Positions 14,088 to 21,884 are shown, numbered from the stretch's first letter. The stretch is DNA of 33,438 bases from Acidobacteriota bacterium (GCA_016195265.1 JACPZW010000071.1:1-33438), one strand, 5' to 3'. A program made the numbers and translations. Notes: generated from the sequence alone by a model not told the origin.

Positions 14088-15968
14088 CTAGGCGGGTACG
14101 GCCGCGCGGACGGCGGCGACGATGTGCGCGGCGGAGATCCCGAAGCGATCCAGCAATTCGTCGGGTTTTCCGCTGCGCGGGATCTCACGGACAGCGAGGC
14201 GCCGGACCGTGAAACCGGCGTCGGCGACGGCCTCCGAAACGGCGTCGCCGATGCCGCCGGCCTGGTAATGATCCTCGACGGTGATCACGCGACCCTTCGT
14301 CGCGCGCGCGGCCGCCACGAGTCCCGCGCGATCGACCGGCGCGACGGAGTACAGGTCGATCACGCGAATGAAGACGCCGGCCGCCTTCAACTGATCGTAG
14401 GCCTTCAGCGCCTCGAACACGGTCACGCCCGCGCCAATCACCGTCGCCGCGTCCTGCGCGCTTTCCCGCAGCACTTTCAGTCCGCCGATCGTGAACGTCT
14501 CGTCGTTCGAATAGATGACGGGCGTCTTGGGCCGGCTCGTGCGGATGTACGCCGGACCCGGATGGTACGCGGCCAGCGCGACGAGACGCTCGGCGCTCAC
14601 GCCGTCGCACGGATACAGCACCGTGTAGTTCGGCTCGGCGCGGCACATGGCCAGATCCTCGAGCGCCATCTGCGACGGGCCGTCTTCGCCGATTGAGACG
14701 CCGGCGTGCGAGCCGGCGAGCTTGATGTTCACGTTGCTGATCGCCGCCATGCGGATAAAGTCCGACGCGCGCGCCAGGAAACACGCGAACGTGGACGGAA
14801 ACGGAATCGCGCCCCGAGCCGCGAGGCCCATCGCCGCGCCCACCATCACCTGCTCGGCGATGAAATTCTGATAGAAGCGATCGGGCAGCGCCTTTTCGAA
14901 TTTGTCGCTGAAGGTGGAGTTCTTGACGTCGGCGTCCAGCGCGACGACGCGCGAATCCGCCTCGCCGAGCTTCGCGATCGCCACGCCGTACGCTTCGCGT
15001 GTCGCGACCTGATCGCCCATGGCGTACGCCGGCGGCGCGACGGGCTTGGGTGCCGCGACGGCGCGCGGTTTCGACGCGGGCCTGGCAATCTGGCCGGCCA
15101 GGTTCGGTCCGCCCAGGCCTCCCGGAGCCGGCACGAACTGCTTCTCGAGCTCCGCGAGCGCGCGGTCGAGCTCCTCGCCCTTCTTGAACGCCTTGCCGTG
15201 CCAGCCGTCCTTGCCCTCGACGAACGACACGCCCTTCCCCTTGATCGTCCGGGCGAGGATCATCGTCGGCTGGCCTTTGGTCCGCCGCGCTTCGTCGAGC
15301 GCATCGAGAATCGCCGACATATCGTGACCGTCGATCACGATCGCGTGCCAGCCGAACGCGCGCCAGCGGCGCGCGAACTGATCCATGTCGTGCTGCCACA
15401 TCGTGGCGCGGCTCTGGCCCAGCGCGTTGACGTCGGTGATGCCGCACAAATTGTCGAGCCGGTCCATCGTCGCGACGTCGGCGGCTTCCCAGACGGAGCC
15501 TTCGGCGGATTCACCGTCGCCGAGCAGCACGTACGTCCGGTAGTCCGACCCGATCCGCCGCGCGTTGAGTGCGCTGCCGATTGCGGCGCAGATGCCCTGC
15601 CCCAGCGAGCCGGTCGCGACGTCGACAAACGGCAGCCGCGGCGTCGGATGCCCTTCGAGATCGGATCCGATGCTCCGCAGCTTCAGCAGCTCCGACCGAT
15701 CGAACAACCCGGCTTCGGCCCACGCCGCGTAGAGAATCGGCGCCGCGTGTCCCTTCGACAGCACGAAGCGATCGCTTTCGGTATTGCGCGGATCCTTCGG
15801 GTCGAATCGCATTTCGGCGAAGAACAGCGCCGCCGTGAGATCGGCCATCGAGCAACAGCTGGTCGGATGACCGGTCCCGGTCTCCGACGTCGATCGAAGC
15901 GAATCGATCCGGAGCCGCGTGGCGACGTTCTTCAGTGCGGGAACGAGAGAGGCGCGGTCGATGGGCAT
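14088..15968 (-). CDS. tkt: Transketolase (single-chain, animal-type length)
   Basis: 626 residues from the ATG at 15968. It transfers two-carbon ketol units between pentose-phosphate and glycolytic sugars using thiamine diphosphate. GTGHPTSCCSMADL, SKGHAAPILYAAW and GSLGQGICAA are in the first domain. GDGESAEGSVWEA, ending in the DVNALGQS stretch, is the ThDP/Mg motif. The pyrimidine domain begins near YAMGDQVATREAYG, with NFIAEQVMVGAAMGLA carrying the catalytic Glu. The C-terminal domain ends with EDHYQAGGIGDAV. The length and GHP-x-SC pattern match the shorter transketolases found in animals and some bacteria, not the 660-residue E. coli form. A proline-rich linker (about 300-330) joins the domains. 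Confidence 0.9.
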   Translation of the reverse strand: MPIDRASLVPALKNVATRLRIDSLRSTSETGTGHPTSCCSMADLTAALFFAEMRFDPKDPRNTESDRFVLSKGHAAPILYAAWAEAGLFDRSELLKLRSIGSDLEGHPTPRLPFVDVATGSLGQGICAAIGSALNARRIGSDYRTYVLLGDGESAEGSVWEAADVATMDRLDNLCGITDVNALGQSRATMWQHDMDQFARRWRAFGWHAIVIDGHDMSAILDALDEARRTKGQPTMILARTIKGKGVSFVEGKDGWHGKAFKKGEELDRALAELEKQFVPAPGGLGGPNLAGQIARPASKPRAVAAPKPVAPPAYAMGDQVATREAYGVAIAKLGEADSRVVALDADVKNSTFSDKFEKALPDRFYQNFIAEQVMVGAAMGLAARGAIPFPSTFACFLARASDFIRMAAISNVNIKLAGSHAGVSIGEDGPSQMALEDLAMCRAEPNYTVLYPCDGVSAERLVALAAYHPGPAYIRTSRPKTPVIYSNDETFTIGGLKVLRESAQDAATVIGAGVTVFEALKAYDQLKAAGVFIRVIDLYSVAPVDRAGLVAAARATKGRVITVEDHYQAGGIGDAVSEAVADAGFTVRRLAVREIPRSGKPDELLDRFGISAAHIVAAVRAAVPA

Positions 15969-15979
15969 AGAAGGGCTGA

Positions 15980-16134
15980 GAGAATTCAGATTTGAGAGTT
16001 CAGATTTCAGATTTCAGATTTCAGATTGTTGGGTGAGATTTCAGAATCCAGATTGTATTGCAGATTGGCAAAGCCGCCCAATCTGAAATCAATCCGCAAT
16101 CAATCTGAATTCTGAATTCTGAATTCTGAAATTT
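15980..16134. repeat. Long heptamer array with inverted arms (ATTTCAG family)
   Basis: The left arm carries AATTCAG, ATTTGAG, AGTTCAG and repeated ATTTCAG units with 7-bp period, then looser copies. The right arm, read on the other strand, gives ATTTCAG-AATTCAG-AATTCAG-AATTCAG and ATTGATTGCGG. A short GC-rich spacer (around 16068-16078) separates them. The arms could fold into a long hairpin. The array is strikingly AT-rich against its surroundings. It lies downstream of the gene ending at 16100 and supplies that protein's last residues, and its left edge is 11 bases before the transketolase start. Confidence 0.75.
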
Positions 16135-16987
16135 CACGCCATTCCACCAACGCGAGCCCGTAAACACCCGCGTGCGGTCCCCGGGCCAGCGGGTCCGACG
16201 ACAGCGCGGTCAGCAGGCGTTCCGCATCCGCCCGGTAGTCCACCTCCGGCGCGATGACGGCGGCGGCGCGGTACGCCTCGTCCGCGTGCAGCGCGGCGAG
16301 CCGGCACAGCACACGCGCGGCCTCGCAGCGCGCGGCGAAATCCGCGGCGGTCTGCTCGTCTCGGCGCGCCGTCTGCATCAACTCCTCGGCCAGCATCGAA
16401 TAGGGCAGGCGCCCGCTGATCTCGAAAGCCGTGAGGAGCGCAGACGCCGAACGCACGTGATCGCCCAGCGTGCCGCGCGCGCGCACGCGTGCGTGCCCAG
16501 TATGTAATGTGTGCGCGATGCCGTCCCCCGGCTGATACGCGTGGCCGACAATGCGCTCGAGCTCGTCGATGGCGGCGGGCACGAGCTCCTGGGGATCGAC
16601 GAGATGCGCGGCGCGCAGGCACGCGTCCACCGACGCCATGCCGTCCTCGACCACGTCCGTGGACGGCCAGGCGCGGCGCAGATCCGCCATCAGCGCGGCG
16701 ACGGCGGACGGCAGCCGATCGTCATCGGAAATCGCGCTGGCCTCGGCGAACAGCGTCAGCCACGCGGCGCATTCGAGGCCGCGCGTTTCGCGTGCGGCGT
16801 GCGCAAACGCCGGCGCGAGCGCATCACCGAGCGCGTCGCGCAGATCGTCCCGGTCCGTCGCGAGGTACCGGCGCAGGAGGAACGCCAGCGCGAGCGGCTC
16901 GGGCGCGCCGCGCTCGCCATCGCGCGTCACCGAGGCGAGGACGATCGCGGTAATCGGCTCCAGCGCATCGCTCAAGGAGTCAGACAA
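16100..16987 (-). CDS. Unknown helical protein ending inside a repeat array
   Basis: Up to 295 residues from a TTG at 16987; TTG at 16975 is an alternative. The sequence is almost entirely predicted helix with repeated Ala/Leu-rich segments, such as LALAFLLRRYLAT, CAAWLTLFAEASA, ASALLTAFEISGRLPYSMLAEELMQTARRDE and AARVLCRLAALHADEAYRAAA. This resembles the helical toroid of some glycosidase-like and thioredoxin-fusion proteins, but I recognise no family. The last eight or so residues (EFRIQNSD) are encoded by the heptamer array, so the native stop may have been displaced. It is divergent from the isocitrate dehydrogenase-like gene and shares a symmetric -10 element with it. Confidence 0.6.
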   Translation of the reverse strand: MSDSLSDALEPITAIVLASVTRDGERGAPEPLALAFLLRRYLATDRDDLRDALGDALAPAFAHAARETRGLECAAWLTLFAEASAISDDDRLPSAVAALMADLRRAWPSTDVVEDGMASVDACLRAAHLVDPQELVPAAIDELERIVGHAYQPGDGIAHTLHTGHARVRARGTLGDHVRSASALLTAFEISGRLPYSMLAEELMQTARRDEQTAADFAARCEAARVLCRLAALHADEAYRAAAVIAPEVDYRADAERLLTALSSDPLARGPHAGVYGLALVEWREISEFRIQNSD

Positions 16988-16994
16988 CCTGCCG

Positions 16995-17002
16995 ATTATA
17001 AT
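16995..17002. promoter_or_regulatory. Palindromic -10 element shared by divergent genes
   Basis: ATTATAAT reads the same on both strands, so a perfect TATAAT faces right (16997-17002) and another faces left (17000-16995). The rightward copy would start transcription near 17009, leaving a 20-base leader for the dehydrogenase gene. The leftward copy would start near the TTG of the unknown gene. Symmetric -10 elements are a known basis of divergent transcription in bacteria. No strong -35 hexamer is visible on either side. Confidence 0.45.
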
Positions 17003-17028
17003 GAGAGGAGTCCGCCCGAATCCCCAAC

Positions 17029-18027
17029 ATGGCTCATGCGATCACGCTCGTTCCCGGCGACGGCATCGGTCCGGAAGTCACCGACGCGGTCGTGCGCATC
17101 ATCGGCGCGACCGGTGTTTCGATCGACTGGGAGCCGCACGCCGCCGGCCTGCTCGCCTTCGAGCGCTCTGGCGAATCGCTGCCGGCCACGCTGATCGATT
17201 CGATCCGGCGCAACACGGTCGCGCTCAAGGGGCCGGTCACGACGCCGATCGGCCAGGGCTTCACGAGCGTCAACGTCGGGCTGCGGAAAGCGCTCGATCT
17301 CTACGCGAACCTGCGGCCCGTGAGCAATCTGCCCGGCGTCGACGCGCGGTTCCAGGGACTCGATCTCGTCATCGTCCGCGAGAACACCGAAGATCTCTAT
17401 GCCGGCCTCGAGCACGAAGTCGTGCCGGGCGTCGTCGAGAGCCTGAAGATCATCACCGAGAAGGCGTCCACGCGCATCGCGCACTTCGCCTTCCAGCACG
17501 CCCGCCGCCACGGCCGCACGCGCGTAACCGCGATCCACAAGGCCAACATCATGAAGCTCGGCGACGGGCTGTTCCTCGAGAGCATCCGCCGCGTGGCGCG
17601 CGAGTACGGCGAGATCACCTACGACGAGCGCATCGTCGACGCGGCGTGCATGCACCTCGTCATGAATCCGGGCCAGTTCGACGTCCTGCTGCTGCCGAAC
17701 CTGTACGGCGACATCGTGTCCGATCTCTGCGCGGGACTCGTCGGCGGCCTCGGCGTCGTCGGCGCGGCGAATCTGGGCGCCGAGTGCGCGGTGTTCGAAG
17801 CCGTGCATGGCAGCGCGCCAGACATCGCGGGCAGGCAGATCGCGAATCCGACGGCGCTGCTCCTTTCCGCCGTGATGATGCTCCGCCACATCGACGAGGG
17901 GAACGCGGCCGATCGCATCATGCAGGCGGTGCGCGCCGTGCTGAGCGCGCGCCGTGTCCGCACGCGGGATCTGGGCGGCACGGCCTCGACGAGCGAGTTC
18001 GCCGATGCGGTGTGTCGCGCGATTTAG
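17029..18027 (+). CDS. icd: Isocitrate/isopropylmalate dehydrogenase family, probably NAD-dependent isocitrate dehydrogenase
   Basis: 332 residues. The beta-decarboxylating dehydrogenase family oxidises and decarboxylates 2-hydroxy acids with Mg and NAD(P). The start ITLVPGDGIGPEVT is diagnostic. Ser80, Asn82, Arg85 and Arg96 in TSVNVGLRKALDLYANLRP match the isocitrate-binding S-x-N-x-x-LRK pattern, unlike isopropylmalate dehydrogenases. RENTEDLYAG follows near residue 122, and NLYGDIVSD carries metal-binding Asp residues. The C-terminal part has EAVHGSAPDIAG-x-x-x-ANPTA. The length matches homo-oligomeric NAD-IDH rather than the 415-residue NADP enzyme. Homoisocitrate or tartrate dehydrogenase activity cannot be excluded. 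Confidence 0.85.
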   Translation: MAHAITLVPGDGIGPEVTDAVVRIIGATGVSIDWEPHAAGLLAFERSGESLPATLIDSIRRNTVALKGPVTTPIGQGFTSVNVGLRKALDLYANLRPVSNLPGVDARFQGLDLVIVRENTEDLYAGLEHEVVPGVVESLKIITEKASTRIAHFAFQHARRHGRTRVTAIHKANIMKLGDGLFLESIRRVAREYGEITYDERIVDAACMHLVMNPGQFDVLLLPNLYGDIVSDLCAGLVGGLGVVGAANLGAECAVFEAVHGSAPDIAGRQIANPTALLLSAVMMLRHIDEGNAADRIMQAVRAVLSARRVRTRDLGGTASTSEFADAVCRAI

Positions 18028-18031
18028 ATAT

Positions 18032-18088
18032 GTAGGGCGGGTCTTTTCAGACCCGCCAGTGAGCCGGGTCCGAAAGGACTCGGCCTAC
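18032..18088. repeat. Inverted doublet of REP-like elements (REPIN-like)
   Basis: Arm one (18032-18057) starts GTAGGGCGGGTC and arm two (18063-18088) ends GGACTCGGCCTAC. Arms are 26 bp, inverted, with a five-base spacer. The geometry matches the doublet at 6097-6154. It begins four bases after the dehydrogenase stop and may serve as its terminator. Confidence 0.65.
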
Positions 18089-18125
18089 AGCCGCCGGTGA
18101 GCGCGTGCTATAGTCCAAACTTCCG

Positions 18126-19214
18126 ATGCAGGATGACATTTCCGAGGCGGTGCTTGCGCGCGAAGAAGTGCTGAAGTACCCCCGCGCGCAGGTCTCCGCG
18201 TATCTGGACGAGCTGCGGACGACGCAGCGGCACAAGTTCTATCGCGCGCTGCAGCATCCGCTCTATCCGATTCTCCGCAAGATCGAGCGCCTGCACGAGC
18301 ACCTGCACCACGTCGAAGCGGCGGTGCGCGACCATCGCGTCGTCTACGCCTCGAACCACAAGAGCCACTGCGACTACCTGGTCGAGCCGCTCGTGCTCGA
18401 CGACAACGGCATCCGTCCGCCGCTCATGACGGCGGGCATCAATCTCTACGGCGGACCGCTCGGGCTGCTCAACCGCCACGTCACCGGCGCGATTCCGATC
18501 CGCCGCAACAGCAAGGATCCCGCGTACCTGACGACCCTCAAGGCGTACGTCGCGGAGATCGTCAAGAAGCACGATCTGTTCTTCTACCCGGAAGGCGGGC
18601 GGAGCTACAGCGGCGAGCTGAAAGCGGCGAAGACCGGCCTGCTCCACGCGGTGCTCAGCGCCCAGCAGCCCGATCTCGTCATCGTGCCGACCGCCATCGC
18701 GTACGACCTCGTGCTGGAAGACCATATCCTCGCGCATCAGCGCGTGAAGAAGCGCCAGCGGCCGTTCGCGCGCGAAGTGGCGGAGATGGTGCGCTACGCC
18801 GTCGGGTACCGGTCGCGGGCGATGGTCACGTTCGGCGCGGCCCTTTCGGTCGCCGGCTGCGACGTACACTCGCGCACGGACGTCCTCGAGCTGGCGCGGC
18901 TCATCCGCGTGCGCATCGGCGCCCTGTACAAGGTGCTGCCGACGGCCGTCTTCGCCTCCGCGATGCGGCCGTCCATCACGCGGCGCGATCTCGAGGAGCG
19001 CATCGATCGCCTCATCGAGGAGCTCGCGGCGCGCCACGCCAACCTCGGCGTCACGAGTGGACGGCAGGCGGTCGAGGAGGCGGCCGAGCCGCTCGAAACA
19101 CGCGGGGTCGTCGTCGCCGAACGCGGCCGCTTCCGCGTGCGCGAGCGAACTGTGCTGCGCTACTACGCGCGGACGATCGAACATCTGCTCGCGACCCCCG
19201 GTCGGACCCATTAG
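18126..19214 (+). CDS. PlsB-like glycerol-3-phosphate / lysophospholipid acyltransferase
   Basis: 362 residues with the PlsC/LPLAT acyltransferase domain at about 70-270. The catalytic HX4D box is His78-Asp83 in SNHKSHCDYL. GAIPIRR (about 121-127) is block II and FYPEGGRSYSG (about 153-162) is block III. The spacing and the H-K-S-H-x-D form match the PlsB branch, which acylates glycerol-3-phosphate, though the N- and C-terminal domains of the 800-residue E. coli PlsB are missing. Phospholipid synthesis at the membrane is the likely role. TATAGT lies at 18109-18114, 11 bases before the ATG. The stop abuts the proline dehydrogenase start, so the two are cotranscribed. Confidence 0.8.
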   Translation: MQDDISEAVLAREEVLKYPRAQVSAYLDELRTTQRHKFYRALQHPLYPILRKIERLHEHLHHVEAAVRDHRVVYASNHKSHCDYLVEPLVLDDNGIRPPLMTAGINLYGGPLGLLNRHVTGAIPIRRNSKDPAYLTTLKAYVAEIVKKHDLFFYPEGGRSYSGELKAAKTGLLHAVLSAQQPDLVIVPTAIAYDLVLEDHILAHQRVKKRQRPFAREVAEMVRYAVGYRSRAMVTFGAALSVAGCDVHSRTDVLELARLIRVRIGALYKVLPTAVFASAMRPSITRRDLEERIDRLIEELAARHANLGVTSGRQAVEEAAEPLETRGVVVAERGRFRVRERTVLRYYARTIEHLLATPGRTH

Positions 19215-20150
19215 ATGCTGGATAGCGCGTCGAAGGCTTTTTTTCACCTCCTCGCCCGGAGCGGAACCCTCAAAAAACTGGCGTCACGGTACGGAATGCG
19301 GCGGCCGTCGAGCTTCGCGCGGCGGTTCATCGCCGGCGAGACCGTGGCGGAAGCCATCGACGCGGCGCGCGCCGTCGAGGCGCGGCGGATGACGCACACG
19401 CTCGACATGCTCGGCGAGAGCGTCACGGACCTCGACAAGGCCGAGGCCGCCACGCGGGAGTATCTCGCGGCGATCGACGCCGTCGCGGCGGCCGGCATCG
19501 GCCGCGGCCTGTCGCTGAAGCTGACACAGCTCGGCCTCGACGTGGACAAGGCGATCACGATCGACAACCTGCGGAAGATCCTGGCGCGCGGCGAGCCGGC
19601 CGGATTCTTCGTCCGCGTCGACATGGAGAACTCGCCGTACACCGACGTGACGCTGGAGATCTTCGAAACGCTCTGGCGGCACGGCCACCGCCGCATCGGC
19701 GTCGTGCTGCAGTCCTCGCTGCGCCGGAGCGAGCAGGATCTGACGCGCATCAACGCGCTCGGCGCGGGCGTGCGGCTGGTCAAAGGCGCGTACAAGGAAC
19801 CGAAGACGGTCGCCTACCAGCGCAAGGCGGACGTGGACGCGGCCTACGCGCGCATGCTCGTGACGCTGCTGACCGAGGGGCACGACCCGGCGATCGCGAC
19901 GCACGACCCGGCGATGATCGATCTGGCGTGCACGACCGCGCGCAAGCGTGGCATCGCCCGGGACACGTTCGAGTTCCAGATGCTGTACGGCATTCGGCGC
20001 GATCTGCAGGCGACGCTGGTCAAGGAAGGCTACCGGGTCCGCGTCTACATCCCGTTCGGCCGGGAGTGGTTTCCCTATTTCATGCGAAGGCTCGGCGAGC
20101 GGCCGGCGAACATCGCGTTCGTGCTGAAAGGGATTCTCGGCGAACGCTGA
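19215..20150 (+). CDS. putA: Proline dehydrogenase (stand-alone PRODH)
   Basis: 311 residues, the length of monofunctional bacterial proline dehydrogenases that feed a separate P5C dehydrogenase. The FAD-containing beta/alpha barrel is recognisable by LSLKLTQLGLD (about 99-109), VDMENSPYTD (about 135-144), VVLQSSLRR, LVKGAYKEP (about 188-196), ATHDPAMID, EFQMLYGIRRDLQ and the final YIPFGREWFPYFMRRLGERPAN with the proline-binding arginines. The ATG immediately follows the stop of the acyltransferase gene without any spacer. No P5C dehydrogenase gene is in the window. The pairing with a lipid acyltransferase is unexpected. An octamer array starts on the base after the stop codon. Confidence 0.9.
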   Translation: MLDSASKAFFHLLARSGTLKKLASRYGMRRPSSFARRFIAGETVAEAIDAARAVEARRMTHTLDMLGESVTDLDKAEAATREYLAAIDAVAAAGIGRGLSLKLTQLGLDVDKAITIDNLRKILARGEPAGFFVRVDMENSPYTDVTLEIFETLWRHGHRRIGVVLQSSLRRSEQDLTRINALGAGVRLVKGAYKEPKTVAYQRKADVDAAYARMLVTLLTEGHDPAIATHDPAMIDLACTTARKRGIARDTFEFQMLYGIRRDLQATLVKEGYRVRVYIPFGREWFPYFMRRLGERPANIAFVLKGILGER

Positions 20151-20203
20151 ATCGGGTAGTTTGGTAATTGGGTACTTGGGTAAGGTTGGGTAATTGAGTA
20201 GTC
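20151..20203 (+). repeat. Octamer array, left arm flanking the four-helix-bundle gene
   Basis: Units include AGTTTGGT, AATTGGGT, ACTTGGGT, AAGGTTGGGT and AATTGAGT, with 8-bp period. It begins directly after the proline dehydrogenase TGA and ends 16 bases before the stop of the four-helix-bundle gene. The array at 20711-20750 carries the same unit in the opposite orientation, so the gene lies between inverted arms. Confidence 0.75.
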
Positions 20204-20219
20204 GCTTCCACCGCGAGCG

Positions 20220-20600
20220 TCACGCCTTCGATCGGCGACGCTGCTCATTCAGCCGAGCCGTTCCAACCTGGCTGGAAAAGATCGCCACAAGTTCAGTCGA
20301 CTCGCGTTGTAATCGCTGCAGGTCAGGACTCTCCGTCAGCTTGGCGTCGGCGATGACGTTCAACCAATACTGACACTCGTCGGCTTCCTCCGCCACAACA
20401 CCAATCTTTGAAGTGAAATCCGCGTGCGACCGCGCGCGACAGGCGGCACGATAGTTCGCGCCAACAGAAGTTGCCGCCTTCAGCAACTGCCGCTTGATCG
20501 TCGGCCCGGGCTCAACGGCTGAGAAGGTCTTGGCGAGCTCGATCACATCGAGCGTGAATTGATAGGTGCGTTTCTTGAGCTCGTCTGCTTGCTCGCTCAT
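20220..20600 (-). CDS. Four-helix-bundle protein of the S23 / 23S rRNA-intervening-sequence (IVP) family
   Basis: 126 residues from the ATG at 20600; an ATG at 20639 would add 13 hydrophobic residues with no family match. The helices are visible as KKRTYQFTLDVIELAKTF, IKRQLLKAATSVGANYRAACRARSH, DFTSKIGVVAEEADECQYWLNVI and LQRLQRESTELVAIFSSQ. GANYRAACRARS and EEADE-x-x-YWL are the signature of the family first seen inside 23S rRNA intervening sequences and related to the Avd proteins of diversity-generating retroelements. Function is unsettled; the Avd relatives bind nucleic acid. Here no rRNA or retroelement is present. Instead, inverted octamer arrays flank the gene. TATATC lies upstream on the minus strand near 20624. 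Confidence 0.85.
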   Translation of the reverse strand: MSEQADELKKRTYQFTLDVIELAKTFSAVEPGPTIKRQLLKAATSVGANYRAACRARSHADFTSKIGVVAEEADECQYWLNVIADAKLTESPDLQRLQRESTELVAIFSSQVGTARLNEQRRRSKA

Positions 20601-20710
20601 GCCGGACGACAGGAGCACGATATATGCCAGGTCGCGCACGCCGTCCTGAGCGCCGGCGCGATCACGATGAGGAGGTCCTCACTCTCACGTAGACGATGGC
20701 GGCGCTGCGA

Positions 20711-20750
20711 CCATTACCCACCTACCCAATTACTCAACTACCCAATTCGT
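20711..20750 (-). repeat. Octamer array, right arm flanking the four-helix-bundle gene
   Basis: On the plus strand the units read ACCCACCT, ACCCAATT, ACTCAACT, ACCCAATT. On the other strand this is AATTGGGT, AGTTGAGT, AATTGGGT, AGGTGGGT, matching the arm at 20151. The array ends on the base just before the TAG stop of the M20 peptidase gene (20753-20751). Confidence 0.75.
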
Positions 20751-21884
20751 CTAGCAGTATCTCTTCGCGAGCTCAATCAACGCATCCCTGCACATCAAGA
20801 CATCTCGGACGTTGACATATTCCACAGCGGAGTGAAGTCCAGCCCCACCAGGGCCAAAGAGTATCGAGGGGATTCCTGCGTGTCCGAGGACGGCCGCGTC
20901 GGTCCAGAAACTCGCGCCCGCGATGCGCGGCTGGCCGCCCGCGTGCGCCAGCGCGGACGTGAGGGCGCGGGGCAACTCGTGATCCGCGGGCACTTCATAG
21001 GCGGGGCGGCCGAACACCGCGGTCGCCGTCCCGCGGAACGTCCGATCCTCGTGCGCGAGCGCGTCCAGAATCTGCTGCACTTCCACCAGCGCCTTCGACT
21101 CGGGCTCGCCGGGCAGCGTCCGCCGCTCCATCTGTAATGTCGCGTGGTCGGGATAACTGCTCAGTTCCCGACCGCCTTCGATGATCGACGCGTGCAGCGA
21201 ACCCGTGCCCACCAGCGCGTGCGGCGGCTGGGCCTGCAGCCTGGCGTCGAGCGACTCGAGCCGCGTAAGAACGCGGCCGAGCCGCAGAATCGCGTCCTGG
21301 CCTTCGGCCGGACGGCTGCCGTGCGCCGCCTTGCCCTCGACGTCCACGCGCACCCACGCGAAGCCTTTGTGGCCAATCGCGATCGCGAGGTCCGTCGGCT
21401 CGGTGACGATCGCCGCGTCGGCGCGCCACTTCGTCACGAGCGCATCGGCGCCGATGCTTGAGTGCTCCTCGTCGACGACGGCCGCGACGATCAGCCGGCC
21501 TTTCGTGAGGCCGCCGCTCGACGCGATGTCCGCCGCGGCGCTCAGCATCGCGGCGACGCCGCCCTTCATGTCCTGCGCGCCGCGCCCGTACAGCCGTCCG
21601 TCGCGCTCGACGGGCGTGAACGGATCCGTCATCCCGGCGACCCCGACGGTGTCGGTATGGCCGCAGAACATCAGCGTCCGTCCAGGCGCGCGGCCTTCGA
21701 GGACGCCGACGACGTTCGGTCGATCGGGCGCGACGGGTTCGATCGATACGTCTAGGCCGCTGCGACGCATCTCGGTCACGATGCGATCGGCGATGTCACG
21801 CTCGCCGGGCGCACCGGGCACGAGTGTCGGGTTGACGGAATTAATCGCGACAAGGTCGCGAAGGAGTTTGAGACAGGGATCCAT
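20751..21884 (-). CDS. M20-family metallopeptidase (ArgE/DapE-type deacylase)
   Basis: 377 residues from the ATG at 21884. An upstream ATG at 21905 would encode only heptamer-repeat residues. M20 enzymes use two zinc ions to hydrolyse N-acyl amino acids or peptides. FCGHTDTVG carries the first His and Asp, GRGAQDMKGGVAAML the bridging Asp, and VVDEEHSSIGA the catalytic and metal-binding Glu pair. The dimerisation domain starts near KGFAWVRVDVEGKAAHGSRP. The last zinc ligand is the His of GAGLHSAVEYV. The motif set fits acetylornithine deacetylase or succinyl-diaminopimelate desuccinylase, and the substrate cannot be told from sequence alone. Repeat arrays sit at both ends of the gene. Confidence 0.85.
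   Translation of the reverse strand: MDPCLKLLRDLVAINSVNPTLVPGAPGERDIADRIVTEMRRSGLDVSIEPVAPDRPNVVGVLEGRAPGRTLMFCGHTDTVGVAGMTDPFTPVERDGRLYGRGAQDMKGGVAAMLSAAADIASSGGLTKGRLIVAAVVDEEHSSIGADALVTKWRADAAIVTEPTDLAIAIGHKGFAWVRVDVEGKAAHGSRPAEGQDAILRLGRVLTRLESLDARLQAQPPHALVGTGSLHASIIEGGRELSSYPDHATLQMERRTLPGEPESKALVEVQQILDALAHEDRTFRGTATAVFGRPAYEVPADHELPRALTSALAHAGGQPRIAGASFWTDAAVLGHAGIPSILFGPGGAGLHSAVEYVNVRDVLMCRDALIELAKRYC

Noticed and set aside
14706..15995. 429-codon plus-strand reading frame
   Set aside because: Antisense to the transketolase gene, whose ThDP motifs are intact.
15980..16134. CRISPR array
   Set aside because: Units are 7 bp with no unique spacers, and no cas genes are present. The same holds for the other tandem arrays.
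16551..18035. 494-codon plus-strand frame spanning two genes
   Set aside because: It crosses the divergent promoter and reads both flanking genes out of frame; composition is arginine-rich noise.
20220..20600. Diversity-generating retroelement using the Avd-like protein
   Set aside because: No reverse transcriptase gene and no template/variable repeat pair are visible in the window.
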